The position numbers and the translations under genes are program-made. A stretch of DNA of 64,000 nucleotides, from positions 93,410 through 157,409 of the forward strand of contig JAAGOF010000199.1 of the NCBI GenBank assembly GCA_010645155.1, given 5' to 3'. Position 1 is the stretch's first letter. Each line of letters starts with the position of its first letter. Source of the DNA: Tigriopus japonicus (Eukaryota; Arthropoda; Copepoda; Harpacticoida; Harpacticidae). This document shows, piece by piece, positions 12,402 through 27,108 of this stretch. The notes under the pieces are model-generated. The model was not told where the DNA came from and searched no databases. It saw nothing but the letters and a program-made list of their open reading frames with translations.

Positions 12402-12638
12402 TCATATAGCCAACTTCACGTCATTCTCATACGACACAAACTTTGAATGAACCAATGCCGTGCAGGACTTCAAAACTACAACACTGAGAGCTTCATGTAA
12501 CCGGCGACAACCCTTTTGCTCTGCCAAAGCGGCCTGCAATCGGCAGATTTGAGCAAAGGCTAACTGAGAGTCGAGGTTCACCTTCAACAGCGATGCCAAA
12601 TTGGTGTCAATCAGCCATAATAAAATGCAAGCTCATTT
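12402..12638 (-). other. exon-like ORF, unidentified
   Basis: Reads LLWLIDTNLASLLKVNLDSQ, then LAFAQICRLQAALAEQ and CRRLHEALSVVVLKSC: an amphipathic helical pattern with good codon balance. There is no ATG in a convincing context and no clear acceptor. Unassigned. Confidence 0.2.
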
Positions 12639-12912
12639 GTGGTCATTTTGCCTCTATTCCATAATTTTGGGTGTGATTATGCCAAGGTGATAATTTCTCG
12701 CGCTATCCCTGACAATCCACTTCCGGAGCTTCCAAGCTACGTACTGTACTTAGTCATGGATTCTCGAATTTGTGATGGATGTTGTTGAGCGCCAAATTTT
12801 TCCGGAAGTGTGCTGACTTGCTTGATGAATGAGGGAATAATGAGAAATGCCCATGAATGAACCCCAACTCAATGACCATTTACTTCTCTGTCGAAATCAT
12901 ATTCCAAGCATG

Positions 12913-13260
12913 TCACCATGACAGATCGGGAAAACGAGAAACACGATCCAGCTCAGTTGGGGTCTGAATTATTTTTTGGATTGGTCGTGCTTTGAAACCC
13001 GTGTCTTTATCGTCATCATCACAAAGCGAGGTGTTTTTTGCTAACCTCCCGTAATATGTTCTTGTTGTGCGTGTATGCGAAAAAAAGGTTTCCGGAACCG
13101 TTGCATGATTGGCACTATCCCCCTTAATGGGCATCAATTTCAAGTCTTCATAATCCTCGTTTTGCATATCAATGCCCTCATTGTCATCGTCTCCGAAGAC
13201 GCTCTTGATCATGATGAGGATGATAGTAATGATGGTAGTGATCAGCCATGTTTTTTTCCA
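12913..13260 (-). other. exon-like ORF with a hydrophobic segment, unidentified
   Basis: The open frame reads RRWKKTWLITTIITIILIMI, then SVFGDDDNEGIDMQNEDYED: a basic flank, about 15 hydrophobic residues and an acidic stretch, as in a type II membrane anchor. A possible donor (GGGAG|GTTAGC) lies at about 13048. The hydrophobic part coincides with an ATC/ATG-rich microsatellite-like stretch on this strand, which weakens the case. Confidence 0.2.
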
Positions 13261-15639
13261 TCGTCTTGAGCTGCCTTTTGTGGGTGTCTAGTCCGTTTTG
13301 GGCAGACGCCAGTTTAACAGACAACGGTTCAAAGGGGCGTGCCAGGAAATGGGTGCTCTATGTCTTCATATCTGCTCAATCGGCAGAAATGATGCAAATC
13401 TCACTTTGCAAGAGAATCATGTTCTCTGGAAAAAAGCAGATGATTTTACTCCAAGAGATCAATTCATTAACGCAGTCAGAAAACAGACTCAACAAGCCAT
13501 GTTGAGATTGTTAAAACGCTGGGCCCAAATATTTATCGGCTGGACAGATATCATTATCCAGCATTCCATGGTAAAATGCGATGATAGGCTTGCCAGCTAT
13601 TGTTCCCAAGTTGGAGCCATTTTTCATCACGATTTTGTGACAACGACCCTTGGCTTACATCCGTTTACTAGTCAAAAGCCAGCTTCTGGTTCTGGTTCGA
13701 TCAATGGCTGTGGCTTTGAAGTTGATGAGCTGCGATGAAAATTTTGGTGCAATTATCACCTTCATTCAGTGTTCCTTTTGTCAGGCTTTTGGGTGCAAAG
13801 TGTTCATTAAAATATGGCAGTAGAGGAAGCTATTTCGTCAAAGATGAGAATAATCCCACGTTGCATTTTTTGCTTCTCATTGAGGGGCAATTCGATGCAA
13901 TAGTCTTTTTTAATCGTCCTAAAGACCCAAGGACTATAAAAATAGTCTTTCCCCTTTTTACAGCAACATTTGATTTGATTCTTACGTTGACCCTTGCCAA
14001 ACTTGAGTAAAAACTTTTATGAGGTATGATATGAATCAGAAAGGCAACGTCCAAGTACAAGAATTCCATCAATACTTTGCAATAGATTAGAGAACTTGTT
14101 TATGCAAATCTGCGGTCATTCTGATGCGTACAAAGCGCTAAATCCGGAACTAACCACCGGCTTTATATGAATAAAAATTTACCACCAACTTTTATCTCGG
14201 ACTGGATGTCACTTGAACTAACAGTCCTTTTCGAATGGAATCTTGTCTATTATATCTGACTGGAATGCTTCAACCACAAAGTGCGGCGTGGCTTAACGAT
14301 CATCTCGGGATTAATAACACAGATTTCGATTCGTTTATCTTAAATGTGGCTACTGTGAAGACTAAATGTCAAAGCAGATCATCATTCTGGCTGATGATGG
14401 CAAGTCTTCGGATGATCATCAACCCAGACTTATCTTCCTTCCGGATTCGATCGCTACTAAGGCTCTTTGAAGTGTTTGCTTGGCACTCAAATCCCTCCAA
14501 CCCTTTTATGAAGACTATCAACAACTCAAGTTACCAAATCTGCCTACATGCAGACACAATGGCAATGCAAGATTTTCACTCCCTAGTGAGAGGATAATTA
14601 TATTCCTTCTTTAGTGAGAGAGAGAGAAGGATCCTAAGATTAGTTCTGGATAGTTTTCAAGGGAGGATATAGTTATGAATACAATTGGCCGTCGTGTTCG
14701 ATCTTGGCTTTTTTCCAATACTCATAAAAGTGTTGATGAAGAACGTTTTTTTGGCTCGCCAGTGTTTCGAGACCCTCGAGACAATGAATGGGGGTAATTT
14801 CGATTCAAATGGCAATTGATAACCACACCAGACCTTGAAAGGCAACACCTCTCCCACAAGGACACATGACAGGCATGTTTTTGGAAGCCCATTTCTCGGA
14901 TTTAAAATACAACACCGATACCCACGAGTGCTTGTCAGATTTGGAGTTTCCATCACGATGAGCTCAAAACTAATGAGCTTACCTTACCGGTTGCCTCATC
15001 GCCCACAAGTCAAATATATGCATGCACTTGGAAACGGCCCTAAATCTTTGACAAAATCATGTTTTCCAAAATGTTTTCATTTAACGCAACCCGAGGTTAT
15101 ACATTCAAAAAAAGTGACCAAACGGAATCTTGGCATTATTTTTCTTATGGTTAGTAAAACAAGTGGTTTGAAATTAACGAACAAGATGTTTGAGTATGTC
15201 GGTATTAATTGCCATTGCCCATGTATGTTGTTGGTGGAAAATGAGTTGACCTTTTAAAGTTAAGCTATCCTTGGTTTTAGACGAGGATGGGAATTTTTGA
15301 AGGAATCTCCTCCTTTCTACCTTCTTTTGTTGTGATGACGTTTCAGGTATCAGGAATGTTATAGTTTGAATTTTTGATTGTCTAATTTTATAGCATCTTA
15401 TACCTATGAGAGCTTCAATCTGTCAAACATCTTGAGGAGGCAACCCCATCCTTGAATGTGAGCGACATATTTTATGAATTAAAAGGTCAGAGAGAAAATT
15501 AATGATATTAATCCGTATTTTTAGCATGCAACTTAACATCATACTAATAAAAAATCCAAGCCACATTGCCAAGACTCGTTGCATATACGGCTCAACCAAT
15601 GTTTTACAAGGCGTCGTAGATATCTCACAGAACTTGTAA

Positions 15640-15947
15640 ACGGGTTAATCCTTTTCGATACAATCAGTCGTGGAGACGGCTGTACAGTCATAAATTCTAA
15701 CCTCAACAGTCCCAGTCGATAAATACATTCACAGTTTGCAGTGTCAAGAATCTCGCCTTCCCATAAGCATAGGTCATACATATATTCGAACGGGTCTTTG
15801 AATCGGGAACAAGGGATCAATTCATGTGGAAAACTTGATCCGACTCGTCTGAACTGATGAAGGAATCGCTCGCGAGGAAGCTCAATGAAGATTTTTGTTC
15901 GCAACGGATCCAACCCACGCATTCCAGGTGTGCACGCACCTCTTAAG
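15640..15947 (-). other. exon-like ORF, unidentified
   Basis: The open frame has several cysteines (IPCSRFKDPFEYMYDLCLW, then ANCECIYRLGLLR) and ends at a donor-like TTGAG|GTTAGA. There is no recognisable domain and no linked exon, so it is listed only as a candidate. Confidence 0.2.
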
Positions 15948-18900
15948 CATCAGCTGTGAACTTTTAACTTCTGGAACTAATTTCCGGACTGGTCAAGCCT
16001 TATCAAACTCCTAAATCTACGTACCAAACCACCGAGCTCGACCGGCTTCCATCCACCAACCAACCAACCATTGAGTTCAATGTATGTGAATAGACGATAG
16101 TGAGCTCAGGTAGGAATGGGTTGGGTCGAGAACTCCCCTGTCTTCAAAGGAATTCAGAACTTGATCCACTGAGACGGACGTAGCGATGCATTATGATATG
16201 AGGAACTCTCGGCAGAGATTGACTCAGATCGGGAGGAGACAATCCTGGGTTGTCAAGTTGAGTTGGACCTTTCCTATCAAGCCAACACTTCCGATCTTGA
16301 CAATCCCTGAATGTTGTGGTTAGTGAGCCAAAAAAAACAAGAAATGAGATCGAAGCATAATTACCCGGTTTCCCGTTAGATTCGTCCGTTGGTTCGACGC
16401 CTGAAACTGAAACCTCATACCAGTTCCTCGAATACAAACCACGTGGTCAAGAAGACTGATTGATTAGATCAGTTCTCTTTTTGCTTTAGGGTGTGTTTTG
16501 ATCCCTATGGGTTAAGGAGGCATGTCTCATGTTTAATTATGCTTGGCAGTGCTTGATAATTGTTAATGAGTCGTTGAAAGTTTGGGCTTCCGACAACTTC
16601 ATAATCCAGTCATGACAATGCTAAGAGAACCCTTCAAACTTGGAGATAAATGGGCAATTATCAGTCTTGTAGAGAGAATGATTGAAACCCGATGCATAAT
16701 AAAGAGACATTTTCAATAACGAAGTGAATGTGATAGATTATCCGGTGCACGAGAAAACTCGAGCTCCTTTACAAAGCAATAACTTGTTTCAAAAACTTCA
16801 ATTGAACTCTTTTAACTCGCTTTGTTCGATGAAAACCGGTGTTAGGTAGAATAACTCGTTCAAAAAGTTTGGGCATGGTGCACAAAGAGATGGGAAACAA
16901 TAAAAAGGACATTTTCCTCCAAGTTATCCTTTTTCTCTCCCTAAATAACTATAATCCAGTGATCAAACTTGCCGCCTCCACGAACGGTTTCTCACTTCCA
17001 ATCGATAAGTTATCATATCATCAATGGATCATAAATTCTCACGATGCTTTTGAGGGGTCAGGGAAATAAGACAGTTGAGTTGGGCACATTAGTGAGCCGT
17101 GACCTTGACCACGTCCAAGTAAGGTATGTAAAACAGGCGAAAAACAGTTCAGCCCAACGCATCCGTTACCATTAGGCTTCCAAAAGCTGTGTATTCTTCG
17201 TCGTTGGACCCTTCTTTTGGCTTTGGGTACATCCACACCCATCTGGTTCTTTCTGACTTGTTGCTTTGTGCCCTCTTCAATTCACCGATTAACTGAACGA
17301 CCTAGACAGGGAGGAGAATCGAGTTCAGAGAATATGCATTCAATTATTACAGGTACACACTCACTCTCCGCTGAAGTAGTGAAGTACTCCAAGTTTGGAG
17401 AGAACAAAGCCGAATTGATCGACAAATTCTATTGAGTCAAGAAGATGCGAGAAGTTCAACTCCCTCCAGCGCATCCAAACACAATTATGCAAAACTTTAT
17501 TGTTCTTGGCCTTTTCAAAGTTAGAGCTTGGCAATCGGATACTCTGTCGAAGGTCATTTGCCATCTTGATCACCATAGAATTTCTAGACTCGTCATAAAA
17601 CCGTTTGATTTGTGTCTTTTTCGCCATTGTGAAGTGACGACGCCCTCGCGGGGATTTGGGGGATTCCAAGCATTCCATTTGAACTCAGCGAGAGGTCCAA
17701 AACTCAATTATCCGGTAACGTCTCCTTTCGTATGTGGTTCCTTGATATTTTTTATAACCAGATGCCCGATCAAGAGATGTAATGCCCCCCTAAAAGGCCT
17801 CAAATCCCAATCACCTCAGGTTAATTGATGACCTCTCAAATGGTGTGTGTCTAAGCTCACTTCACCTATCTAAATGATGCGTGTTTCTCTCATTCTAAAG
17901 ATGACTCAGCAATGCTCTCATATAGCGGAAACACATTATGGCCCATGATGGATTTGCTTCATGGACAGCCACAAATCGAAAGGGAAGGGCCGATCAAAGC
18001 TTTGGCTGTAATAACTGATTTATTTGGCTGGGCGCGAGTTCTCCACCTTGCGGTGCACCTCCAATCTTCCGTTCTACTTCTTCTAGTCTTCGTATGTGGT
18101 AATAACCAAGGGCTCACCATACCAATCTAGGTTATTTATCGGTCGATTCCGCATTTCGAGATGTCTGCCGAAGATAGACATTTTTTGTCCTCTTTCGGCT
18201 TTGAAGGACCCATAAATTTTCTCAACACGTGAAGTGTCCCATTATTTTGAGTCTATAATTACAGTTTGCGTCAATTGATTCAAATTATCACTGGTTTGAG
18301 TGAAGTTGAGAGAATGAGGTTCTTAGTCGAACTTCCAAAAGTTGAGCTTACAGTCTCTCATTAAGAAGATGCCAGGCTCGAAAAACACATGCTTTGGGAT
18401 TGATTTACAGTTTTCAAGGGGGAATTGTTTCCAGAGACGTTTGAACAAGGGCAACAAAAAGTCTTTTCTTCATTGTCTTTCGCTCTCCACGGCTTTTATG
18501 TCGCATCCTTCTCGATGGAAAGATAGATTCTTGTTGTTTCTACACTAAAAAGGAACTCAAAAGGCATTTGTTCAGATCAGCTCAAGATCATGGTGCCAAT
18601 ATGGATGGAGGAATGAACAATGGACAAAATGGCGAGCTAGCTCTTTCTGTTCTCTGTGTGAGATAGATGCATGTACAGTTAAGGTGAGGGTTGTTAGGCT
18701 CCAGGAGACTTCTTAGTTGGTAAGACATGTTTGACCGACATTTCTTAGAGCCTCAGGCCAAATGACTAATATGCACCAAGACGGAAGGATGAAGAATGCA
18801 AGCATGAGGAATAGAGACATAAATCCATTTTCGATGGACTGTCTCTTCTGGGTTTGACCCGAGTCTTGACGGACAAAACGGCCGTTCAATCCAGATAAAT

Positions 18901-21900
18901 GAGGCCTCTTAACCACAATTGACCACCGCTAACACTACTTTGAAGTGGTATTCAAACTTGAACGCTTCTTCCTCCCTGATTGTTTTTTTCCGATTCTTCC
19001 GGGCCTTTTCGAGGCTATGAACTTGAGAGCCCTTTTTATTCCATCTCATTCATTTTCAACTCACTGGGAGCATTTGTTTGCTTTGTGAGTTGGCAGAGAT
19101 ATCGAAAATTGGAAATGCTCCACAATTGGAACTGTTACGAGTAAGAAGATCTTTCGGACCGATAACGGATTACTCTTGACGTGGAGTAATAATCAATCTT
19201 ACCCTAGTTGCTCTGCCATTCATTTGGATGAGATCAGCAGAAAAAAACGCGGTTTGTCATAAGATGGATATTGATAGCGGATATAGATTCGAGGTTGAAG
19301 TGAGATTTTGATTTACCGGTGGTTCTGACCAAAGGGGCGATGATCATTCTTAATTGAGTATTCACACAACCAATGCGAGCAAACACCTCGGTGATCCATT
19401 TCCTCATCCGATATGGATGATTCAAGAGCTCAATCGGCACTATTTTTGGAAGTAGAGAAGAGGTACTTTGGTGGTGCAGAAGTTCTCAATGCAGATTGGG
19501 TGCAAATGGTCCTAAACAGTGTATGACATGCTGTGACATTTTGTAGCAGAGATTTGATTAGATCAATGATAGGCCATCTTCGGATTCATGGACTGCCAAG
19601 CCATTTTTATGTTATCAAACCACACCCAAAGCCAATTGGAATTCTCAGCACCTCCAAACATAATTTTGAGCTCAAGTTTCGATATGGTTTGACGATATGG
19701 TGATTTCAACGAAAGGGATATCAACACAGTTTATGACCTTGTAATGTCAACTATAGTTTAAAACATAAGATATTAAAACGTTTGAAAGCATTCTTAAATT
19801 TCATTATTGCATGCGCAAAAAAGCGCCGTTAAAAAAATTTGAAGGGAACCTTCAGATTCGGCAATGTACGGTACATTTATCTGCCGCCTCCACAACGAAC
19901 TTTCGGGTGCAAATTTCATGAATCAAATCAACGTGTTATTCCATCTTTTGGTGATGATTCGAAAATGCTATTAACGAAACCGTTTCGTCGATAATTTGAT
20001 TAATCAAACCCAAACAAAACTAATCAAACCCAAAATGGGCCCGCAACTATTCAAGGCAAGTTGAAAATAAGTATACTGTATATGTATCATTCAAATGTAT
20101 CCCATGATAACGACTTCTCGCAACAAAATTGTTTTAACTTTTTACCTCCTTTCAAGGTTGGAACTTGGTCTAAAAGTTATGAAACACCATTGTTATACCT
20201 CAAATATAACACTGTCGCGTCTGCTATCCAAAACATAAACTTATCGTTCCACTAAATTAAGCAGTAAAATACCAATGTCATGTCCATTGCAAAAACGTTG
20301 TCTCCACCTCTTCCTGTTATAAAAAAGGGGGGCCAAGCATCTAGATAGGAGATTGATTTTCGTTTTGATTTGCCTTGTTCTCCGGTTTTGGCCGAGGATG
20401 CTGACAGCAGAACACATGGATTCGTTGCAGGTCTGTCCTTAGGGTCATTCGCACTTTATACATACTACATACACCAATGGCAAGTCATATCACTAGTGAA
20501 TGATGACGCGGACAATGATGTCAATGACTCGTGTGAACTGATGCCATCAAGTGGAATCCATATGGGTCGTCGAATTGAAACGCCGTTAACCGTGTCTTGA
20601 GCCCCAATTGAACAAAAAAAGTTATATGAACAGTTGGATTGGTTGGCACAAGCCTGGAGCATTAATCAATTGGGGTGACGCCAAGGTAATTAACACCACT
20701 CGTGAGTTGGAAATGAGTGAGCCTTTCATACATCACATGTGAGTAGGGCTTGGATAAAGTTGTGCTTGCTTAGTAGAAAAGTTGTGGTTTTGTCCGACTT
20801 TGCCACCAATTTAACGAAAGTTGCTTTGAGGACCAACAAATGTAGCCTAAGAACATCACTTTTTGTCCCATTGGTAAATTGGGCCCAAAACATGTCCAAT
20901 TTGGCCAAAAATAAAACACTTCACAAAATGTATCAATTTTTGCTAAAAACAAGTTTGACAGAACTTGCCAGAATTGAATGTCTTAAACCTTAACTTGAAA
21001 CTGAAATTGTCAAACAAATGTAGTGTCAATTAATGACATTCTAGAAGTCATTGATGTAGTGAAAGTATTAGTGTATTAATTGTGAGTTGGAGCTCGCTTT
21101 TACTTTGAAAGATGTTCATTCCAACCTTGAACTTTAGGAAGTGCTCAAATTGTTTAAAACCTCTCTAAATTATAATCACATTTATTATCGGTTAATTTGG
21201 CTTATTCTTTTATTCTTTCTTGGTTTCTTATACTTGAGGCTAAAAATGCCTATAAGCGGCAGTATTTTTTTGCCAAAATTTTTGGTGCAAATTTTTTTTC
21301 GATATTTTATCCGAGCTCTATATAAGACACTCGATCGCTACAAAGGTTTTGTGTTGCCACTTGGGCCGTGAACCTTTGAACCCACATTTGCTCCTAGTAA
21401 ATTAATCTGTTTGTAGGTAGGACGTGAGATATGAATAGAGAATTGTCGACCAGAACAAATGGACAAATTGCCGAATACCGTTCTGTTGATTGAAGAAAAA
21501 CTGATCTTTTTCCTCGGAGGGTGGCTTCGTGATACTGATATGGTTAATGATAATTGATGACGAAGATGCTTGCTTAAAGAGCACTTGTTATCGTGTTTAC
21601 GGAACTGAAAACGTAAGATCTCATGTTCTCGTGGTTTCTTCATCTAATGGAAGACAGACCAAATAATAGATTGATGAGGTGCACTCTTCATATTCAAAAG
21701 GCATGACTATAGAACTGAACAAAAGTTGGTCATATCTTTCCAATATCTTCTTAAGCTTTGAACTAGCCAAGGTGAGAACCGGAGTTCACCTCCAAAATTG
21801 GATCCTTTCACGTTTTGGTTGTGATTGTAGGAGCTTCCTGGCCCCAACCAATGTACGTACTGTAAACAGTACATCACCCACAATCCTCACCCGACACATA

Positions 21901-23240
21901 CTCACTCTCACACAAATAAGATCCATTAAATCGGTTTTATGATCCCGCTTAGTGGTTTTTCTAAAGGTTGCTCGAATCCAATCCCATCTCATAAGGTACG
22001 AAGCACACTAGTAAATAGATAGAATGAACGTCGTTTGCTAATGTCGTGTATCTCGAGCAAACTCAATGAGATAACCCAGCAAACCAACCGGTAGGCAACC
22101 CAATACGCGGAAATGAATGAAAAGACCCTGGTTCGCCAATGACTTTTTATTGTGACGTAATGTATTCATGGCTGGGGGCTAATGGATTGGGAGACCCCCC
22201 CCAAAAAAGAGTTGTGAATACCAAAGTGCGATGTTTGCACTCAAATAGTCTCAAATCAACTCGGGGTCGTGTCCTGTCAGGTTCCGCTTGCCCCGACCCA
22301 ACATTTCCGACATACGCATTGTCTTGAGAGGCACGAATAAACCATGGATGAATGTCTGTTGTTGTAAAGAAACAACCACATTCGATCAATGGCTTCATGG
22401 AACATTGGAAAGTGTGGTCGAGTGAGTGAGTGAGTGACCTGAACGAACGTGACAAAAGAGAGCAAATATACACGTTCGGTATTGCGCGTAAATTTCAATT
22501 TGGGCGTGGTGCAGAAGAAGGGAATTGGAATTACCGTTGGTTCCACATGGCTTAAAGATGTCTTTGAATTAATCTTTGAACACATGTGAAACTCATTGGT
22601 TAGGTTCAAAATCTTTAATAACCCGATTTAATTTTTCGTGCTTTCAGCACTCAAAGGAACTTAAGGCCTTGGAAATAATACTCTTCTAAATAAAGGGTGA
22701 GTTTCAATCCGTTATGTATTCTAAACATAAAAGTGTGGTTCATTTACTTAACGAAATTTCCTCAATACCTATGAAAAGCTTCTTTTTGGGTTTGGTTCAG
22801 GTAACAAAAAATATGGGTAAGAAGCGTCAACTTGTACATTTTTGAAGCTTCACGTGTCGCCACCAACAAACCAAGAAGTTCCAGTTAAAACGGAATTTGA
22901 TTTTGCCTAAATAGAGCCAACAAAAATCGGTTAATAAAGAAGTGTCCAACAAGCTCTTGCTTAGCCATTTTTGGTTGGTCAAGTGCTCGCAAAGGCATCA
23001 TTACTTTTTCTTGCGCTTATTGCTTTGTTCAACTTTTTAAAAAGGCGCTAGCATTCTTCTTTTCCTTAGGCTTCTTAAGGTAACGATTAGTCCAATCTAA
23101 TAAAGGAATATAATCCAAACATTCACCATTTAGTGTTTTCATTTGACCAAAGTAAAAGAAAGAGAAATTATTAAGATATCAATTTTTTCCAATAAATATG
23201 CGTATCATGAGAACTGCGAGCTGTTGCCACATGAAATCCA
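15948..23240. other. gene-free stretch of moderate GC
   Basis: About 7.3 kb with many short ORFs on both strands and none that I recognise or can splice. Compared with 8-12 kb it has fewer A/T runs and no bounded repeats, as expected of old intergenic or regulatory DNA. Confidence 0.4.
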
Positions 23241-23560
23241 CTAGATGGCGCACTTTATGATCGTACTTTTTTATTATAGTGCTCTAGCTTGCACCTTAAC
23301 GCGCGAACTAAAGCCCGTGGCGAACCTTTACACTTAAACACCCCATGTGTTTACCCACCCCAACACGCATGTTAACGCCCCTAATTCAAAAGCGAGAGCA
23401 CACCAAAATCAAGTCAGATTAACCGGCCTCGAGTATATACTCGTGACAACTCCTGTGTTTGAAATGCAGCACCTAGGGAGAGTACATACATGACGAATGC
23501 TAATTCGACTTGATTTTGGTATACGCTCGCTTTTGAATTAAGTGCGTTAACATGCGGGCT
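23241..23560. repeat. foldback repeat
   Basis: Inverted arms of about 55 bp: 23369-23425 (gcatgttaacgcccctaatt, then caaaagcgagagcacacc) pairs with 23497-23556 in reverse complement at roughly 85% by eye. Just left of it, a motif containing ttttattatagtgctctag recurs at about 58585, which suggests a dispersed family. Confidence 0.55.
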
Positions 23561-26442
23561 AAAAAAGTTTTGTGACGACTATTTCGATGAACCAAACATC
23601 GCAACAAATCCATTATGATAAAGGTTTGTTCTCTTTCACGGTTTACCAAGATTGTAAAAGCTTAAATTGATGCTCAAATAAGCTGAAAGTTAAATGACCT
23701 AATTCAACACATGACCTTAATATTTAACATAATATGAGAACCGTACTGTCTTTAAACCGCAGCATATGTACTGACACTTTTCACGCATGGCTTTTTGACA
23801 ATACTTTAGCTAGTATACTTGAGCAATTTGAATTAATGCACATGACATGAGACTTTCTATTATGCAAACCAAATTATGATCATCCCCGCAATTAGACTTA
23901 AACGAAAAGTCTTCGTGTAAGGGATTCAATTTACATAGGTATATGGATCAATTGTTATACAGGGTGCCCTTACAAGCTTAGAAATACATTATTACCAAGT
24001 GATTCAAAATATATATTTCAGGCAAGCTAAGTAGATAAGTTTAGTAAATGTTAATTTATTTTTGCCCGTCCTTCATTGTTCACTTTTCTCTTCATCCATC
24101 TTTTTTCGACCAAACTAATCTAGGAATAGTTTGCCAACCAGAATTTCCATTTCTCTTGTTTCAAAGATCTTGATCTTGAACACCCTGTCTGTCTCTCTCT
24201 AAACGCGGGTCGAACTACGTGCACAATTACTAGATGAGATGAAGTATTCATGCTCGTGACACGAGTTCCGTTTTCGCACGTGTCTCCTTAGATTGCTTCC
24301 CATTGAAAATGATTCATTTGGGCGGATTCCAAGTCCAAAGCCAACCTTGCTCACATCGCCATATTGGCGCAGCGAATAATTGCCAATTACCGTGGACCAC
24401 AATCTTGACAGTGGGCAAATGCTCTAAATCAACACAAAAGATGAAGAGACGTGCAAATACCACGAACATTGTACAGTTACGTACAAATATGATCGAAATG
24501 CGAGAAGGGCTCTCCGAGTGGAATGAGGAGCATCGTCGGATTTGGCACGGATCATGAAGATCAAAATCAATGGACGGATGGTCAAAGATACGAACTTGTT
24601 TCCAATTGATTTATTGCTCTCGATGAACGTACGAGAAGTAGAAGCATCGTTGTTCTTATCGGTTGCCTTTTGTCGGGAGATATCCATTATTACTCACTTG
24701 CCAGATCACTTCAGGTAATCATAAACCAATTTAGTTGGTAAGGCGATAATGCATCAAAAGGCTCTTTAAAGCGTTTTCCGACCAGAAAATTGCCACCATA
24801 TTCATAACATCTCGTGTCTGAATCTCGTTCGGAACCGTTGAATTCCTGTTGGATTTTTTGTTTTTGCCATCTGCCTTGAGAAGAGCTTTGAAGTGTTTTT
24901 TCTTGACCAGACAAATGCTAAATCATGGTGGCAGATGAGTGGGCCTTCTTCATGTCTGTGCCAAAAAGGGGGTTTTAACGTCTTTTTTGCGGTGTTTAAT
25001 GTGATGACAGAGCTTAGCAAATGCCTTTGTCATCTTGATCGGAGACTTAAAAAGCAAGAACCACGACATTCTCAAGACATCATCCCGACAACGAGTTCGA
25101 GCTTAATTACATCATTGAGCTGCCGTTAGTAATGCATCAAAACAGTAACAAAGTTCAAAATCGTTAGGCAAGAAAAAAAGACCCGATTATTGCTCCAAAT
25201 TCACCCGGCACACGGTTATACAAGTGCAAAAGAGCTTGTAAGTAAGGCACATTTATCATGTGTACAAACTGACACATAAAAAATTGCAAAAAAAGATAAT
25301 GTTGGTGAATGTTTTTACAAATAAATGCCTTAAATATCACTTAAAACAAACATTGCTCCCCTTGAGATAAAATAAAAACCCACGAAGTTTACAATGCTTG
25401 AACATTCATGTACTTGGACCGATTTAGGCCAAAAATGCGAGTTTAGACGGCAATTTCATAATTTGATTCGCAGAACTTCTTGCACTACAGGCTTGTATGC
25501 ATTGGTTTGCATTGGGGGTTATTTTTTTTATATTTTTTTTTGATGCATTTTAGGAGTTCTCGACGTCTGTGATACTGAAACAATCAGTTCAATGAATGAG
25601 TTTGCCGGAGGCTTCAAACACTTTGAAACATCTTTGTTTTTCGAGGCGTGGGTTTAAATTGTCTTGGAATTCGTTTCATCCCTCAATTCCGAAGTTAAAG
25701 TGTTTCATATGGCACAATAATAACACGATGAACAAATTATCTCACAACTGCTCAAAAATCTACTTGTTTAATTTGGAAGAAATGCTATCGCTCTTTGCTC
25801 TATTCTTGAACCTTGTTTTATGAGACTGTTTTATGATCAAAAACAGAAAACACACAGACCATCATTTCTTGTTAAGGAATTGTAATCTTTCATTTTCCAA
25901 GCTCAAGCTCAATATTTTCGTTTGATTTCATTGATTATTAAGCATCCCTGGAACAGCACAGTTGTAGAGTTGAAGTAAAAACAAATCCCATCAATTTGAA
26001 AGGATTTGGTTCACATTTTTGATGCAACAATTTATCTATTGATTTAGGACGGGAGAAGCCCTCCGTATTTACTTTTCAACTTTTATTCGTTTGCGAAGTG
26101 AGTAGTGGGCTTGTTTTAAATGGTGGAAAATGCCCACATATTGGGCGTGGCTAACATCGCCAAACATTTCTTTGGCAACGCTAAAACCCATTGACCTTTT
26201 TGGTGCAGACTGCAAGATGATTATCTTTAATTCATTTCTAAATCAATTATAAAACCTCGACTGCCGACTAAACCATTAAATCCTTTTTTATCGAGGGTGA
26301 AAATCAAACCAAAATTGCCAAAATTGCCAAAATACCAACATACCAACATACTGATTTCAAAATAACGCTGATGAATCAAAATACACATCAATTTGTATCA
26401 AAAAATCCTAAGATTTACTTTCAAATTTAGATCATCACGGTC
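23561..26442. other. gene-free stretch with a hAT-like remnant
   Basis: No supported gene. At 24058-24074, atttttgcccgtcc matches the TGCCCGTCCCTA element end seen at 115 but lacks the final bases. The short ORFs at 24.2-25.1 kb have no recognisable features. Confidence 0.4.
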
Positions 26443-26450
26443 AGTCTTAG

Positions 26451-27108
26451 CAAAATTGCGTCAATTACTTGAAAAATTAATTACAATTACTTCATCAAAA
26501 AATGTAAGTAATTACAAATACAATTGTATTATCCGAAAATGTGATTGAGATCAGTTATAATTGCATGTCAATTACATGAAAGTTACAATTCTTCCGTCCC
26601 TTTCACCCTTTGCCTTTTCAAAACGATGAAAAATAAACCGATCTGCCATTTTTAAGCGGCGATGCACCAACTGACAACTTCTAATGCTTGAAAAGTTAAT
26701 AGGAAAGAGTGATTGCTTTTTCCTTTTCAGAAAACCCGAACTTTGTATATGTATATTAAGATGACGATTTTTAAAAACTTTTCTTTCGCACCTCATTTGT
26801 CTGCCCTTGGTTGTGAAAAGACCTAAATCCTGACACAAAAATCATGGTCAAAAGCTCTTGTATTTTAAAAGTATTTAAACATCAAAGCTTGGGTATGTAA
26901 CAAAAGCTATATGTCTGTGGCATCCCATTGACAGCAAATTGATAACAATAATTGTTTTGCAAGTAAAAACTGATAAATTGGTTTAATGGTTAATTTAAGA
27001 AAGTAAGATTTTGAAACGTTGTTCAAAATATGTAATAAATTACTTGGAATTGTAATTGAAATTACGTAATTTAATTGGAATTACAATTACAATTACTCCC
27101 CATCCCTG
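26451..27108. mobile_element. non-autonomous hAT-like element (aattac word family), 658 bp
   Basis: Bounded by an exact 8-bp duplication, AGTCTTAG (26443-26450 and 27109-27116). The right end, reverse-complemented, reads CAGGGATGGGGAGTAATTG. The left end, CAAAATTGCGTCAATTAC, is a diverged partner. Both ends are saturated with aattac/attaca words, and the interior has no transposase. The exact target duplication and the CAGGGATGGG terminus are typical of the hAT superfamily. Confidence 0.75.

Noticed and set aside
13298..13738. 146-codon plus ORF
   Set aside because: No recognisable motif and no splice or promoter context.
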